NCBI GenBank assembly: GCA_032622095.1 | Contig: CP136064.1 | Span: forward strand, 255,109,863 to 255,173,862 | DNA from: Siphonodentalium dalli | Taxonomy: Eukaryota; Mollusca; Scaphopoda; Gadilida; Siphonodentaliidae | DNA: 64,000 nucleotides | Direction: 5' to 3' | Shown: piece by piece, positions 36,485 through 49,377 of the stretch | Numbering within the stretch: the first letter of the stretch is position 1 | How the letters are laid out: every line of letters starts with the position of its first letter | Position numbers and translations under genes: made by a program | The notes under the pieces: generated by a model | What the model was told of the DNA's origin: nothing | Seen by the model: the letters and a program-made list of their open reading frames with translations, nothing else | Databases searched by the model: none

Positions 36485-39400
36485 CTTCGGAGGAGATGTG
36501 TTATCAAGCACATGGTCCCAAATTGCAAACTTTGAGGGCCCGTAACTCTTGCATTTCTTCTCGGATTTCAAAAATCCTTTCCGGTATGAGTTTGTTTTCG
36601 TTCGGGAAATACATAAACTTAAATATATGAATGTCAATCAAAATTTTATTTTTCAAAAAATTTACACCCCACCCCCAGTGTCAAAATATATGTCCGACCC
36701 TGTCAAATTTTCCTTCTCTGACTAAACTGACAACGGTCAACACGACTATGAAAACCACATGCAGTTATCTGGAATGATACAAGAGGACAACAGAGTACAA
36801 TCAAATAGAGGTTTGCCAACTATGGGAGGTAACTCCTCAGGGAAAGCGCGGACACAAGTTCTGATGCCCGTGGGCAGTAGGGCATATCGAGATGTGCATA
36901 CAGTCCAATTTTCGATGCTCTGCTCCTTATAATTTCCGAGATAATAAAATGAAATTTTTTCATATAAAGGGAGATAACTCCACGGGGTAAATGCGGACAA
37001 TATCCGTTATGAGCCAAAGGCATAGAACTCATTTACCTCAACATACTTACCAAACTTGAGTTGTCTAGTACTAATACATTCCGAGATTTGGGCGTTGAAA
37101 AATACTGTAGTATAATAATAATAATAATAATAATGAAAAATAATCGAAAAAGGGCCATAACTCTGTTAAAAGATATTGGACCAACATCCGGATACCATTA
37201 TTTTTAGTAGACCTTAGATGCCTTCATTCGCTAGAGATTTCGCGGTCCTCCTCCCATTAGTTTCTGAGTATTTCCAATTAAACAGAAAACGGCCGCAGTA
37301 GAAAAACAATATACTTCCTTGGTTACACCATGGAAGTATAATAATAGGGAAAATCATGAGTGGAAAGAATCGCAGTTTCGGGACGGAAAATATAAGTATT
37401 GTGAGTATATGTTGTCCTAACATGTGTAGGTTGATCTCAAGTGTTTGGACGTGACCCCACCCCTACCTCGAAATTGGGTGACGGGATTGGGAAAACATCA
37501 ACCCTGGCACAAAATGCGAAGTTTGAGGGCCCGTAACTCCGTTAGTTTCCAACGGATTTAAAAATTGTTTTCAGTTTTGCGATCTGCCGCTGACCTAGAT
37601 TGCACAACATAAATTTCATCTGATTCGGACCCGAATAACACTTTGGTTATTGGAAAGCATATGGGCCCAAATTCAAAATTGGATGGCCAAAATCTCCGCC
37701 ATTTTCAGACGGATTTACGATCTGTTTTCAGCTTCGTGATCAACGTATATGGTAGATGTTACATTCCAAGTTTCATCTGATTCGGAGAAGAATAAAAAAA
37801 ATGGTACCACGGACTACCCCTCCCCTGACCAACAATACTGAACCGACACTGGAGAAATTACACCCACCGCGTGCCCTCTTCAGTCCGTACGGATTATCGT
37901 AGCAGATTACATCCTAGGTTCGATATCTTCGGAAAAGATGTGTTATCAAGCACATGGGCCCAAAATTGCAAAGTTTGAGGGCCCGCAATTCTTTCAGTTT
38001 TCGATGGATTTTCGAAATTCTTTAAGTTTCTAGATCGGCTGAGGTTGCAGATGTTATATTCCCAGTTTCATCTGATTCGGAAAATAATTAAAAATTGGTA
38101 CCATGGACCACCCCTCCCCAGACCCACAATACTGAACCGACACTGGCAATATTTGGCCCACCGCGTGCCCTCTTCAGTCCATACGTATTTTCGTATCAGA
38201 TGACATCCTATGTTCGATATCTTCGGAGGAGATGTGTTATCAAGCAGATGGGTCCAAAATTGCAAAGTTTGAGGGCCCGCAATTATGTCAGTTTTCGATG
38301 GATTTTCGAAATTCTTTCAATTTCGAGATCGACTGATGTTGGAGATGTTATATTCTAAGTTTCATCTGATTCGGAGAAGAATTAAAAATTGGTACCACGG
38401 ACAACCCCTCCCCAGACCCACAATAATGAACAGACACTGGCAAAATTTGGCCCACCGCGTGCTCTCTTCCGTCCGCACACGTTGGCGTATCAGATGATAT
38501 TCTATGTTCGATACCTTCGGAGGAGATGTGTTATCAAGCACATGGTCCCAAATTGCAAACTTTGAGGGCCCGTAACTCTTGCATTTCTTCTCGGATTTCA
38601 AAAATCCTTTCCGGTATGAGTTTGTTTTCGTTCGGGAAATACATAAACTTAAATATATGAATGTCAATCAAAATTTTATTTTTCAAAAAATTTACACCCC
38701 ACCCCCAGTGTCAAAATATATGTCCGACCCTGTCAAATTTTCCTTCTCTGACTAAACTGACAACGGTCAACACGACTATGAAAACCACATGCAGTTATCT
38801 GGAATGATACAAGAGGACAACAGAGTACAATCAAATAGAGGTTTGCCAACTATGGGAGGTAACTCCTCAGGGAAAGCGCGGACACAAGTTCTGATGCCCG
38901 TGGGCAGTAGGGCATATCGAGATGTGCATACAGTCCAATTTTCGATGCTCTGCTCCTTATAATTTCCGAGATAATAAAATGAAATTTTTTCATATAAAGG
39001 GAGATAACTCCACGGGGTAAATGCGGACAATATCCGTTATGAGCCAAAGGCATAGAACTCATTTACCTCAACATACTTACCAAACTTGAGTTGTCTAGTA
39101 CTAATACATTCCGAGATTTGGGCGTTGAAAAATACTGTAGTATAATAATAATAATAATAATAATGAAAAATAATCGAAAAAGGGCCATAACTCTGTTAAA
39201 AGATATTGGACCAACATCCGGATACCATTATTTTTAGTAGACCTTAGATGCCTTCATTCGCTAGAGATTTCGCGGTCCTCCTCCCATTAGTTTCTGAGTA
39301 TTTCCAATTAAACAGAAAACGGCCGCAGTAGAAAAACAATATACTTCCTTGGTTACACCATGGAAGTATAATAATAGGGAAAATCATGAGTGGAAAGAAT

Positions 39401-42400
39401 CGCAGTTTCGGGACGGAAAATATAAGTATTGTGAGTATATGTTGTCCTAACATGTGTAGGTTGATCTCAAGTGTTTGGACGTGACCCCACCCCTACCTCG
39501 AAATTGGGTGACGGGATTGGGAAAACATCAACCCTGGCACAAAATGCGAAGTTTGAGGGCCCGTAACTCCGTTAGTTTCCAACGGATTTAAAAATTGTTT
39601 TCAGTTTTGCGATCTGCCGCTGACCTAGATTGCACAACATAAATTTCATCTGATTCGGACCCGAATAACACTTTGGTTATTGGAAAGCATATGGGCCCAA
39701 ATTCAAAATTGGATGGCCAAAATCTCCGCCATTTTCAGACGGATTTACGATCTGTTTTCAGCTTCGTGATCAACGTATATGGTAGATGTTACATTCCAAG
39801 TTTCATCTGATTCGGAGAAGAATAAAAAAAATGGTACCACGGACTACCCCTCCCCTGACCAACAATACTGAACCGACACTGGAGAAATTACACCCACCGC
39901 GTGCCCTCTTCAGTCCGTACGGATTATCGTAGCAGATTACATCCTAGGTTCGATATCTTCGGAAAAGATGTGTTATCAAGCACATGGGCCCAAAATTGCA
40001 AAGTTTGAGGGCCCGCAATTCTTTCAGTTTTCGATGGATTTTCGAAATTCTTTAAGTTTCTAGATCGGCTGAGGTTGCAGATGTTATATTCCCAGTTTCA
40101 TCTGATTCGGAAAATAATTAAAAATTGGTACCATGGACCACCCCTCCCCAGACCCACAATACTGAACCGACACTGGCAATATTTGGCCCACCGCGTGCCC
40201 TCTTCAGTCCATACGTATTTTCGTATCAGATGACATCCTATGTTCGATATCTTCGGAGGAGATGTGTTATCAAGCAGATGGGTCCAAAATTGCAAAGTTT
40301 GAGGGCCCGCAATTATGTCAGTTTTCGATGGATTTTCGAAATTCTTTCAATTTCGAGATCGACTGATGTTGGAGATGTTATATTCTAAGTTTCATCTGAT
40401 TCGGAGAAGAATTAAAAATTGGTACCACGGACAACCCCTCCCCAGACCCACAATAATGAACAGACACTGGCAAAATTTGGCCCACCGCGTGCTCTCTTCC
40501 GTCCGCACACGTTGGCGTATCAGATGATATTCTATGTTCGATACCTTCGGAGGAGATGTGTTATCAAGCACATGGTCCCAAATTGCAAACTTTGAGGGCC
40601 CGTAACTCTTGCATTTCTTCTCGGATTTCAAAAATCCTTTCCGGTATGAGTTTGTTTTCGTTCGGGAAATACATAAACTTAAATATATGAATGTCAATCA
40701 AAATTTTATTTTTCAAAAAATTTACACCCCACCCCCAGTGTCAAAATATATGTCCGACCCTGTCAAATTTTCCTTCTCTGACTAAACTGACAACGGTCAA
40801 CACGACTATGAAAACCACATGCAGTTATCTGGAATGATACAAGAGGACAACAGAGTACAATCAAATAGAGGTTTGCCAACTATGGGAGGTAACTCCTCAG
40901 GGAAAGCGCGGACACAAGTTCTGATGCCCGTGGGCAGTAGGGCATATCGAGATGTGCATACAGTCCAATTTTCGATGCTCTGCTCCTTATAATTTCCGAG
41001 ATAATAAAATGAAATTTTTTCATATAAAGGGAGATAACTCCACGGGGTAAATGCGGACAATATCCGTTATGAGCCAAAGGCATAGAACTCATTTACCTCA
41101 ACATACTTACCAAACTTGAGTTGTCTAGTACTAATACATTCCGAGATTTGGGCGTTGAAAAATACTGTAGTATAATAATAATAATAATAATAATGAAAAA
41201 TAATCGAAAAAGGGCCATAACTCTGTTAAAAGATATTGGACCAACATCCGGATACCATTATTTTTAGTAGACCTTAGATGCCTTCATTCGCTAGAGATTT
41301 CGCGGTCCTCCTCCCATTAGTTTCTGAGTATTTCCAATTAAACAGAAAACGGCCGCAGTAGAAAAACAATATACTTCCTTGGTTACACCATGGAAGTATA
41401 ATAATAGGGAAAATCATGAGTGGAAAGAATCGCAGTTTCGGGACGGAAAATATAAGTATTGTGAGTATATGTTGTCCTAACATGTGTAGGTTGATCTCAA
41501 GTGTTTGGACGTGACCCCACCCCTACCTCGAAATTGGGTGACGGGATTGGGAAAACATCAACCCTGGCACAAAATGCGAAGTTTGAGGGCCCGTAACTCC
41601 GTTAGTTTCCAACGGATTTAAAAATTGTTTTCAGTTTTGCGATCTGCCGCTGACCTAGATTGCACAACATAAATTTCATCTGATTCGGACCCGAATAACA
41701 CTTTGGTTATTGGAAAGCATATGGGCCCAAATTCAAAATTGGATGGCCAAAATCTCCGCCATTTTCAGACGGATTTACGATCTGTTTTCAGCTTCGTGAT
41801 CAACGTATATGGTAGATGTTACATTCCAAGTTTCATCTGATTCGGAGAAGAATAAAAAAAATGGTACCACGGACTACCCCTCCCCTGACCAACAATACTG
41901 AACCGACACTGGAGAAATTACACCCACCGCGTGCCCTCTTCAGTCCGTACGGATTATCGTAGCAGATTACATCCTAGGTTCGATATCTTCGGAAAAGATG
42001 TGTTATCAAGCACATGGGCCCAAAATTGCAAAGTTTGAGGGCCCGCAATTCTTTCAGTTTTCGATGGATTTTCGAAATTCTTTAAGTTTCTAGATCGGCT
42101 GAGGTTGCAGATGTTATATTCCCAGTTTCATCTGATTCGGAAAATAATTAAAAATTGGTACCATGGACCACCCCTCCCCAGACCCACAATACTGAACCGA
42201 CACTGGCAATATTTGGCCCACCGCGTGCCCTCTTCAGTCCATACGTATTTTCGTATCAGATGACATCCTATGTTCGATATCTTCGGAGGAGATGTGTTAT
42301 CAAGCAGATGGGTCCAAAATTGCAAAGTTTGAGGGCCCGCAATTATGTCAGTTTTCGATGGATTTTCGAAATTCTTTCAATTTCGAGATCGACTGATGTT

Positions 42401-43430
42401 GGAGATGTTATATTCTAAGTTTCATCTGATTCGGAGAAGAATTAAAAATTGGTACCACGGACAACCCCTCCCCAGACCCACAATAATGAACAGACACTGG
42501 CAAAATTTGGCCCACCGCGTGCTCTCTTCCGTCCGCACACGTTGGCGTATCAGATGATATTCTATGTTCGATACCTTCGGAGGAGATGTGTTATCAAGCA
42601 CATGGTCCCAAATTGCAAACTTTGAGGGCCCGTAACTCTTGCATTTCTTCTCGGATTTCAAAAATCCTTTCCGGTATGAGTTTGTTTTCGTTCGGGAAAT
42701 ACATAAACTTAAATATATGAATGTCAATCAAAATTTTATTTTTCAAAAAATTTACACCCCACCCCCAGTGTCAAAATATATGTCCGACCCTGTCAAATTT
42801 TCCTTCTCTGACTAAACTGACAACGGTCAACACGACTATGAAAACCACATGCAGTTATCTGGAATGATACAAGAGGACAACAGAGTACAATCAAATAGAG
42901 GTTTGCCAACTATGGGAGGTAACTCCTCAGGGAAAGCGCGGACACAAGTTCTGATGCCCGTGGGCAGTAGGGCATATCGAGATGTGCATACAGTCCAATT
43001 TTCGATGCTCTGCTCCTTATAATTTCCGAGATAATAAAATGAAATTTTTTCATATAAAGGGAGATAACTCCACGGGGTAAATGCGGACAATATCCGTTAT
43101 GAGCCAAAGGCATAGAACTCATTTACCTCAACATACTTACCAAACTTGAGTTGTCTAGTACTAATACATTCCGAGATTTGGGCGTTGAAAAATACTGTAG
43201 TATAATAATAATAATAATAATAATGAAAAATAATCGAAAAAGGGCCATAACTCTGTTAAAAGATATTGGACCAACATCCGGATACCATTATTTTTAGTAG
43301 ACCTTAGATGCCTTCATTCGCTAGAGATTTCGCGGTCCTCCTCCCATTAGTTTCTGAGTATTTCCAATTAAACAGAAAACGGCCGCAGTAGAAAAACAAT
43401 ATACTTCCTTGGTTACACCATGGAAGTATA
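36485..43430 (+). repeat. Tandem array D, family II, 2030-bp unit, about 3.4 copies
   Basis: Landmarks repeat every 2030 bp. The TGAAAAATAATCG after the TAA tract is at 37134, 39164, 41194 and 43224, and the copies appear identical. The TAA tract is 22 bp, or (ATA)7 plus A. Removing it leaves 2009 bp, which is 294 bp more than the 1715-bp core of the other family II arrays. The extra length is a third full internal module: modules start at 37685, 37978 and 38272, against two in array B. The array ends exactly at a hairpin (43400-43430). No gene is recognised inside it. Confidence 0.96.
37685..38564. repeat. Three consecutive about 294-bp modules in array D
   Basis: The modules are 37685-37977, 37978-38271 and 38272-38564. 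The second and third differ from each other by roughly 10-15% by eye, so the extra module was not made by a very recent duplication inside this unit. It was fixed before the array expanded, because every unit carries it. Confidence 0.88.
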
Positions 43431-43440
43431 ATAATAATAA
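43224..43440. repeat. 217-bp duplicated segment at the D/E junction
   Basis: The stretch from TGAAAAATAATCG to the hairpin appears here and again directly from 43441. The two copies are separated only by ATAATAATAA after the hairpin. The normal ATAATAGG following a hairpin has been replaced by a return to the TAA site upstream. The same 217-bp duplication sits at the F/G junction. Confidence 0.92.
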
Positions 43441-46400
43441 TGAAAAATAATCGAAAAAGGGCCATAACTCTGTTAAAAGATATTGGACCAACATCCGGAT
43501 ACCATTATTTTTAGTAGACCTTAGATGCCTTCATTCGCTAGAGATTTCGCGGTCCTCCTCCCATTAGTTTCTGAGTATTTCCAATTAAACAGAAAACGGC
43601 CGCAGTAGAAAAACAATATACTTCCTTGGTTACACCATGGAAGTATAATAATAGGATCAATCATGAGTGGAAAGAATCGCAGTTTATGGACGGAAAATAT
43701 GAAGTATGGTGATTATATGTTGTCCTAATATGTGTAGGTTGATCTCAAGTGTTTGGACGTGACCCCACCCCTGCCTCGAAATTGGGTGACGGGATTGGGA
43801 AAACATCAACCCCTGGCACAAACTGCTAAGTTTGAGGCCCCGTAACTTCGTCAGTTTCCAACGGATTTTAAAGTTGTTTCCAGTTTTGTGATTTGCGGCT
43901 GACATAGATTGCATAGTATAAATTTCATCTGATTTGGATACGGATAACACTTTGATTATTGGAAAGCATATGGGCCCAAATTCAAACTTGTACGGCCAAA
44001 ATCTCCGCCATTTTCCAACGTATTTACGATCTGTGTTCAGCTTCGAGATCGGCTGATGTTGCAGATATTATATTCCAAGTTTCATCTGATTCCGAGAAGA
44101 ATTAAAATTCGGCACCACGGACCACCCCTCCCCAGACCCACAATAATGAACCGACACTGGCAACATTTGGCCCACCGCGTGCCGTCTCCAGTCCGTACGC
44201 ATTTTCGTATCAGATGACATCCTATGTTCGATATCTTCGGAGGAGATGTGTTATCAAGCACATGGGCCCAAAATTGCAAAGTTTGAGGGCCCGCGATTCT
44301 TTTAGTTTTCGATGGATTTTCGAAATTCGTCCAGTTTCTAGATCGGCTGATGTTGCAGATGTTATATTCCAAGTTTCATCTGATTCCGAGAAGAATTAAA
44401 AATTGGTACCACGGACCACCCCTCCCCAGACCCACAATAATGAACCGACACTGGCAAAATTTGGCCCACCGCGTGCCCTCTTCCGTCCGCACACGTTGGC
44501 GTATCAGCTGACATCCAAACTTCGACATCTTCGGAGGAGATGTGTTGTCAAGCACATGGGCCCAAATTGCAAACTTTGAGGGCCCGTAACTCTTGCATTT
44601 CTTCTCGGATTTCAAAAATCCTTTCCGGTATGAGTTTGTTTTCGTTCGGGAAATACATAAACTTAAATATATGAATGTCAATCAAAATTTTATTTTGCAA
44701 ACAATTTGCCCCCCACCCCAGTGTCAAAATATATGTCCGACCCTGTCAAAATTTCCTTCTCTGACTAAACTGACAACGGTCAACACGACTATGAAAACCA
44801 CATGCAGTTATCTGGAATGATACAAGAGGACAACAGAGTACAATCAAATAGAGGTTTGCCAACTATGGGCGGTAACTCCTCAGGGAAAGCGCGGACACAA
44901 GTTCTGAAGCCCGTGGGCAGTAGGGCATATCGAGATGTGTATACAGTCCAATTTTCGATGCTCTGCTCCTTATAATTTCCGAGATAATAAAATGACATTT
45001 TTTCATATAAAGGGAGATAACTCCACGGGGTAAATGCGGACAATATCCGTTATGAGCCAAAGGCATAGAACTCATTTACCCCAACATACTTACCAAACTT
45101 GAGTTTTCTAGTACTAATACATTCCGAGATTTGGGCGTTGAAAAATACTGTAGTATAATAATAATAATAATAATAATAATGAAAAATAATCGAAAAAGGG
45201 CCATAACTCTGTTAAAAGATATTGGACCAACATCCGGATACCATTATTTTTAGTAGACCTTAGATGCCTTCATTCGCTAGAGATTTCGCGGTCCTCCTCC
45301 CATTAGTTTCTGAGTATTTCCAATTAAACAGAAAACGGCCGCAGTAGAAAAACAATATACTTCCTTGGTTACACCATGGAAGTATAATAATAGGATCAAT
45401 CATGAGTGGAAAGAATCGCAGTTTATGGACGGAAAATATGAAGTATGGTGATTATATGTTGTCCTAATATGTGTAGGTTGATCTCAAGTGTTTGGACGTG
45501 ACCCCACCCCTGCCTCGAAATTGGGTGACGGGATTGGGAAAACATCAACCCCTGGCACAAACTGCTAAGTTTGAGGCCCCGTAACTTCGTCAGTTTCCAA
45601 CGGATTTTAAAGTTGTTTCCAGTTTTGTGATTTGCGGCTGACATAGATTGCATAGTATAAATTTCATCTGATTTGGATACGGATAACACTTTGATTATTG
45701 GAAAGCATATGGGCCCAAATTCAAACTTGTACGGCCAAAATCTCCGCCATTTTCCAACGTATTTACGATCTGTGTTCAGCTTCGAGATCGGCTGATGTTG
45801 CAGATATTATATTCCAAGTTTCATCTGATTCCGAGAAGAATTAAAATTCGGCACCACGGACCACCCCTCCCCAGACCCACAATAATGAACCGACACTGGC
45901 AACATTTGGCCCACCGCGTGCCGTCTCCAGTCCGTACGCATTTTCGTATCAGATGACATCCTATGTTCGATATCTTCGGAGGAGATGTGTTATCAAGCAC
46001 ATGGGCCCAAAATTGCAAAGTTTGAGGGCCCGCGATTCTTTTAGTTTTCGATGGATTTTCGAAATTCGTCCAGTTTCTAGATCGGCTGATGTTGCAGATG
46101 TTATATTCCAAGTTTCATCTGATTCCGAGAAGAATTAAAAATTGGTACCACGGACCACCCCTCCCCAGACCCACAATAATGAACCGACACTGGCAAAATT
46201 TGGCCCACCGCGTGCCCTCTTCCGTCCGCACACGTTGGCGTATCAGCTGACATCCAAACTTCGACATCTTCGGAGGAGATGTGTTGTCAAGCACATGGGC
46301 CCAAATTGCAAACTTTGAGGGCCCGTAACTCTTGCATTTCTTCTCGGATTTCAAAAATCCTTTCCGGTATGAGTTTGTTTTCGTTCGGGAAATACATAAA

Positions 46401-46909
46401 CTTAAATATATGAATGTCAATCAAAATTTTATTTTGCAAACAATTTGCCCCCCACCCCAGTGTCAAAATATATGTCCGACCCTGTCAAAATTTCCTTCTC
46501 TGACTAAACTGACAACGGTCAACACGACTATGAAAACCACATGCAGTTATCTGGAATGATACAAGAGGACAACAGAGTACAATCAAATAGAGGTTTGCCA
46601 ACTATGGGCGGTAACTCCTCAGGGAAAGCGCGGACACAAGTTCTGAAGCCCGTGGGCAGTAGGGCATATCGAGATGTGTATACAGTCCAATTTTCGATGC
46701 TCTGCTCCTTATAATTTCCGAGATAATAAAATGACATTTTTTCATATAAAGGGAGATAACTCCACGGGGTAAATGCGGACAATATCCGTTATGAGCCAAA
46801 GGCATAGAACTCATTTACCCCAACATACTTACCAAACTTGAGTTTTCTAGTACTAATACATTCCGAGATTTGGGCGTTGAAAAATACTGTAGTATAATAA
46901 TAATAATAA
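43441..46909 (+). repeat. Array E, family II, exactly two 1739-bp-type units
   Basis: Unit 1 is 43441-45179 (1739 bp). Unit 2 is 45180-46909 (1730 bp, shortened TAA tract). The sequence is the array G subtype: it shares GGATCAATCATGAGTGG after the hairpin, GATTATATGTTG, and CATCCAAACTTCGACATC. It appeared identical to G units wherever compared. The right end is the 16-bp TAA tract plus CTAGA (46910-46914). Confidence 0.95.
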
Positions 46910-48121
46910 CTAGAGGTCAGATTCCATGGAATCAGATATACTTCCATGGTATTCCATCCCATCCCATCCCATCCCGACCTGACCTTGGCCTTCAAAATGG
47001 TCAATCGAAGGTCAAATCGGGTAAAACATGCGGATTTCCACGAAATTTGATACCTAGGGGTACTTTTGTCCGTGGAGTCTTTTGGGCGGGTCAAGTCGTG
47101 ACCCCGACCTGACATTGACATTCGAAATGGTAAGTTCAAGGTCAAATCGAGTAAAACGATCGGATTTCGACGAAATTTTATACCTAGGAAAACTTTTGTC
47201 CGGGGAGTGTTTTGGACAGGTCAAATCGTGACAATATGTTACTTTTACAGTAGAGCGGACATACCTATATAGTATATCGGTGAGCATATTCATGCATTTG
47301 CCTTGCTTCTTGCTAAGTCCGTTTGAATTTGCGTCATGAAGAGAGGGTTTGAATTTGAGTAATATATATCACCCGTCACAACGTTATACGCTACCAGGGT
47401 TAAACCGTTCAATATAAATCATTAAAAAGTGTACTAATCTTGCGTTTATATACTACTTATCACATCCACTCATCGAAAAGTTTTTATCTCAATATATGAT
47501 TTTCGGAGTAATTTTGCCCATTTGATCTTCGGTGGAATTTTCCAAATCTGAACCCACCCGACACAAACACTCCCTTGAGCAGGTTGCGTTTATATTAGAG
47601 AGGTCAAATTTTAGAGTCATACCTACAGTATACCGGCTTATGTACCACCGCATTAAACTCGCTCCTACATCGGCCCGTTTGGATTTGGGGCTAAAAATCG
47701 GCTAGTGATAGACTACAGAAGTATACATATTTATGATATATAGCGTTGTCACGAGTAAACCGTTCCGTTCCATCTGAAAATTAGAAAATTGCGCTCTAGA
47801 TGCGCGTGAACACTAGCTATCAGATGTAGTCGTCAAAAAAAAAATTCTCGATGTTTGAATTTGAAGTATAGCGGTCAAGATTTGGGGGGGGGGCGTGAAT
47901 AGAATATCCAAATGTACCTGCTACGGCATTACCTTGGTCTTTAATTAGCCCTTTTGGATTTGGTGGGAAGAATAGGTGCATTTTCCTGTTCCCCGTATAG
48001 CGGAAAGGGGTATATATATATATAGTCACGCATTTCAATCAGTTTGGATATAAAGTTTAAATATACACAGTTATATGCCTATATATTTAATACTAATATA
48101 TTTTCTTATAAATTAATAGCG

Positions 48122-48202
48122 CAGTGCGTAGTCGAGTGGTCAGAGCGTCAAACCTTCAGTTTGTGTTTTTATTGCGACGTGAGTTCGAATCCCGTCAAAT
48201 TA
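48122..48202 (+). repeat. tRNA-like repeat copy 3
   Basis: The A box is TAGTCGAGTGG at 48129 and the B box is GTTCGAATCC at 48183, with one extra T in the variable region. It is the S2 counterpart of copy 1, with the same non-pairing acceptor ends. Confidence 0.6.
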
Positions 48203-48393
48203 TCTTTTTTTATTTTTTATTTTTAACATGTTTTGGTGTATTTTAATCATCAAATACGAATAATACCAAACTAAAGATAATGTAAAGATGCTTTTTATAT
48301 TCGATTTCAATCAGTTTGGATATAAAGTTTAAATATACACAGTTATATGCCTACATATTTAATACTAATATATTTTCTTATAAATTAACAGCG

Positions 48394-48473
48394 CAGTGCG
48401 TAGCCGAGTGGAGAGAGCGTCAAACATTCAGTTTGTGTTTTATTGCGACGTGAGTTCGAATCCCGTCAAATTA
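48394..48473 (+). repeat. tRNA-like repeat copy 4
   Basis: The A box is TAGCCGAGTGG at 48401 and the B box is GTTCGAATCC at 48454. It lies 271 bp after copy 3. Its A box is the closest of the four to a standard class II tRNA (GCCGAGTGG), which supports derivation from a Leu/Ser-type tRNA. Confidence 0.6.
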
Positions 48474-49377
48474 TCTTTTTTTATTTTTTATTTTTAACAT
48501 GTTTTGGTGTATTTTAATCATCAAATACGAATAATACCAAACTAAAGATAATGTAAAGATGCTTTTTATATTCGATAAATAACTAGAATATAAACAATAT
48601 ACAAATTGATCTTACGAAACTGATGATGTTTGCATGTTTCTATGTGTTTATCGTTGTTATCGCAAATGGAATAATTGGCTATACGTCGTCATTACGTTAG
48701 TAGAAATATACACCATATAACGAAGTCTTGTGTGATCAAATTAATGTAATGTTTGTATTTTGTTTGGTTGTATATGATATGCAGTGCGTTGAAGATGCGA
48801 AAGAAAATACAAAAGTGAAATGCACGCACGCAGATAGCTCATGACACACTATACACGATAAAATGATAATTTACCACACACCATGGGCTACACAATTTAC
48901 GAATAGGTGGGTTTATATTAAAATCCAAGTTATTTGCTTTATAACGGCTCCGATATGAACTCATACCAATATAGCACTCTGGAAATGATTGTTGGAATTC
49001 GACGGGCGTTCTATCAGTTCTCTGGTAGAGGAATGAGACTGGCCTGCGGCAAGACGGGTGTATTCGAATCGGAGGTAGGTTCCATCCCACGGAGGATGGG
49101 GTAGCCGGAGGAAGGAGAGAGGGGAGTGACAAATTTTTGGCGTATATATAGATAATATATATTATATATATAAGCGGAATTATTTTGAAGAGCTCTTTTC
49201 ACTTGACTGAGAAAAAAATAATGTTCTAAGTCCAAAAGTTTTGGTTGAAATATTGGAGCCTTTTTCAAAAAGTGAAAACAAAATGAACGACTTTTCTGGG
49301 ACAGGTCGATTTGGATCCGTTTTGGACTCTGGATTTCCCAAAAGTCATCTCCGTTTCGCGTGTAGCATAATCTGAAT

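Larger units (their letters stand above)
46910..49377 (+). repeat. Spacer S2, diverged duplicate of S1
   Basis: It matches S1 from CTAGA through the palindrome, (ATCCC)4, the 130-bp pair and two tRNA-like copies. At about 48575 it jumps to the S1 left-flank sequence starting near 35701. The jump carries AAATAACTAGAATAT, so another TAACTAGA lies at the breakpoint (CTAGA at 48583-48587). The 357 bp present in S1 are missing. Small differences from S1 are scattered throughout, for example in the length of the G run near 47884. Confidence 0.9.
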
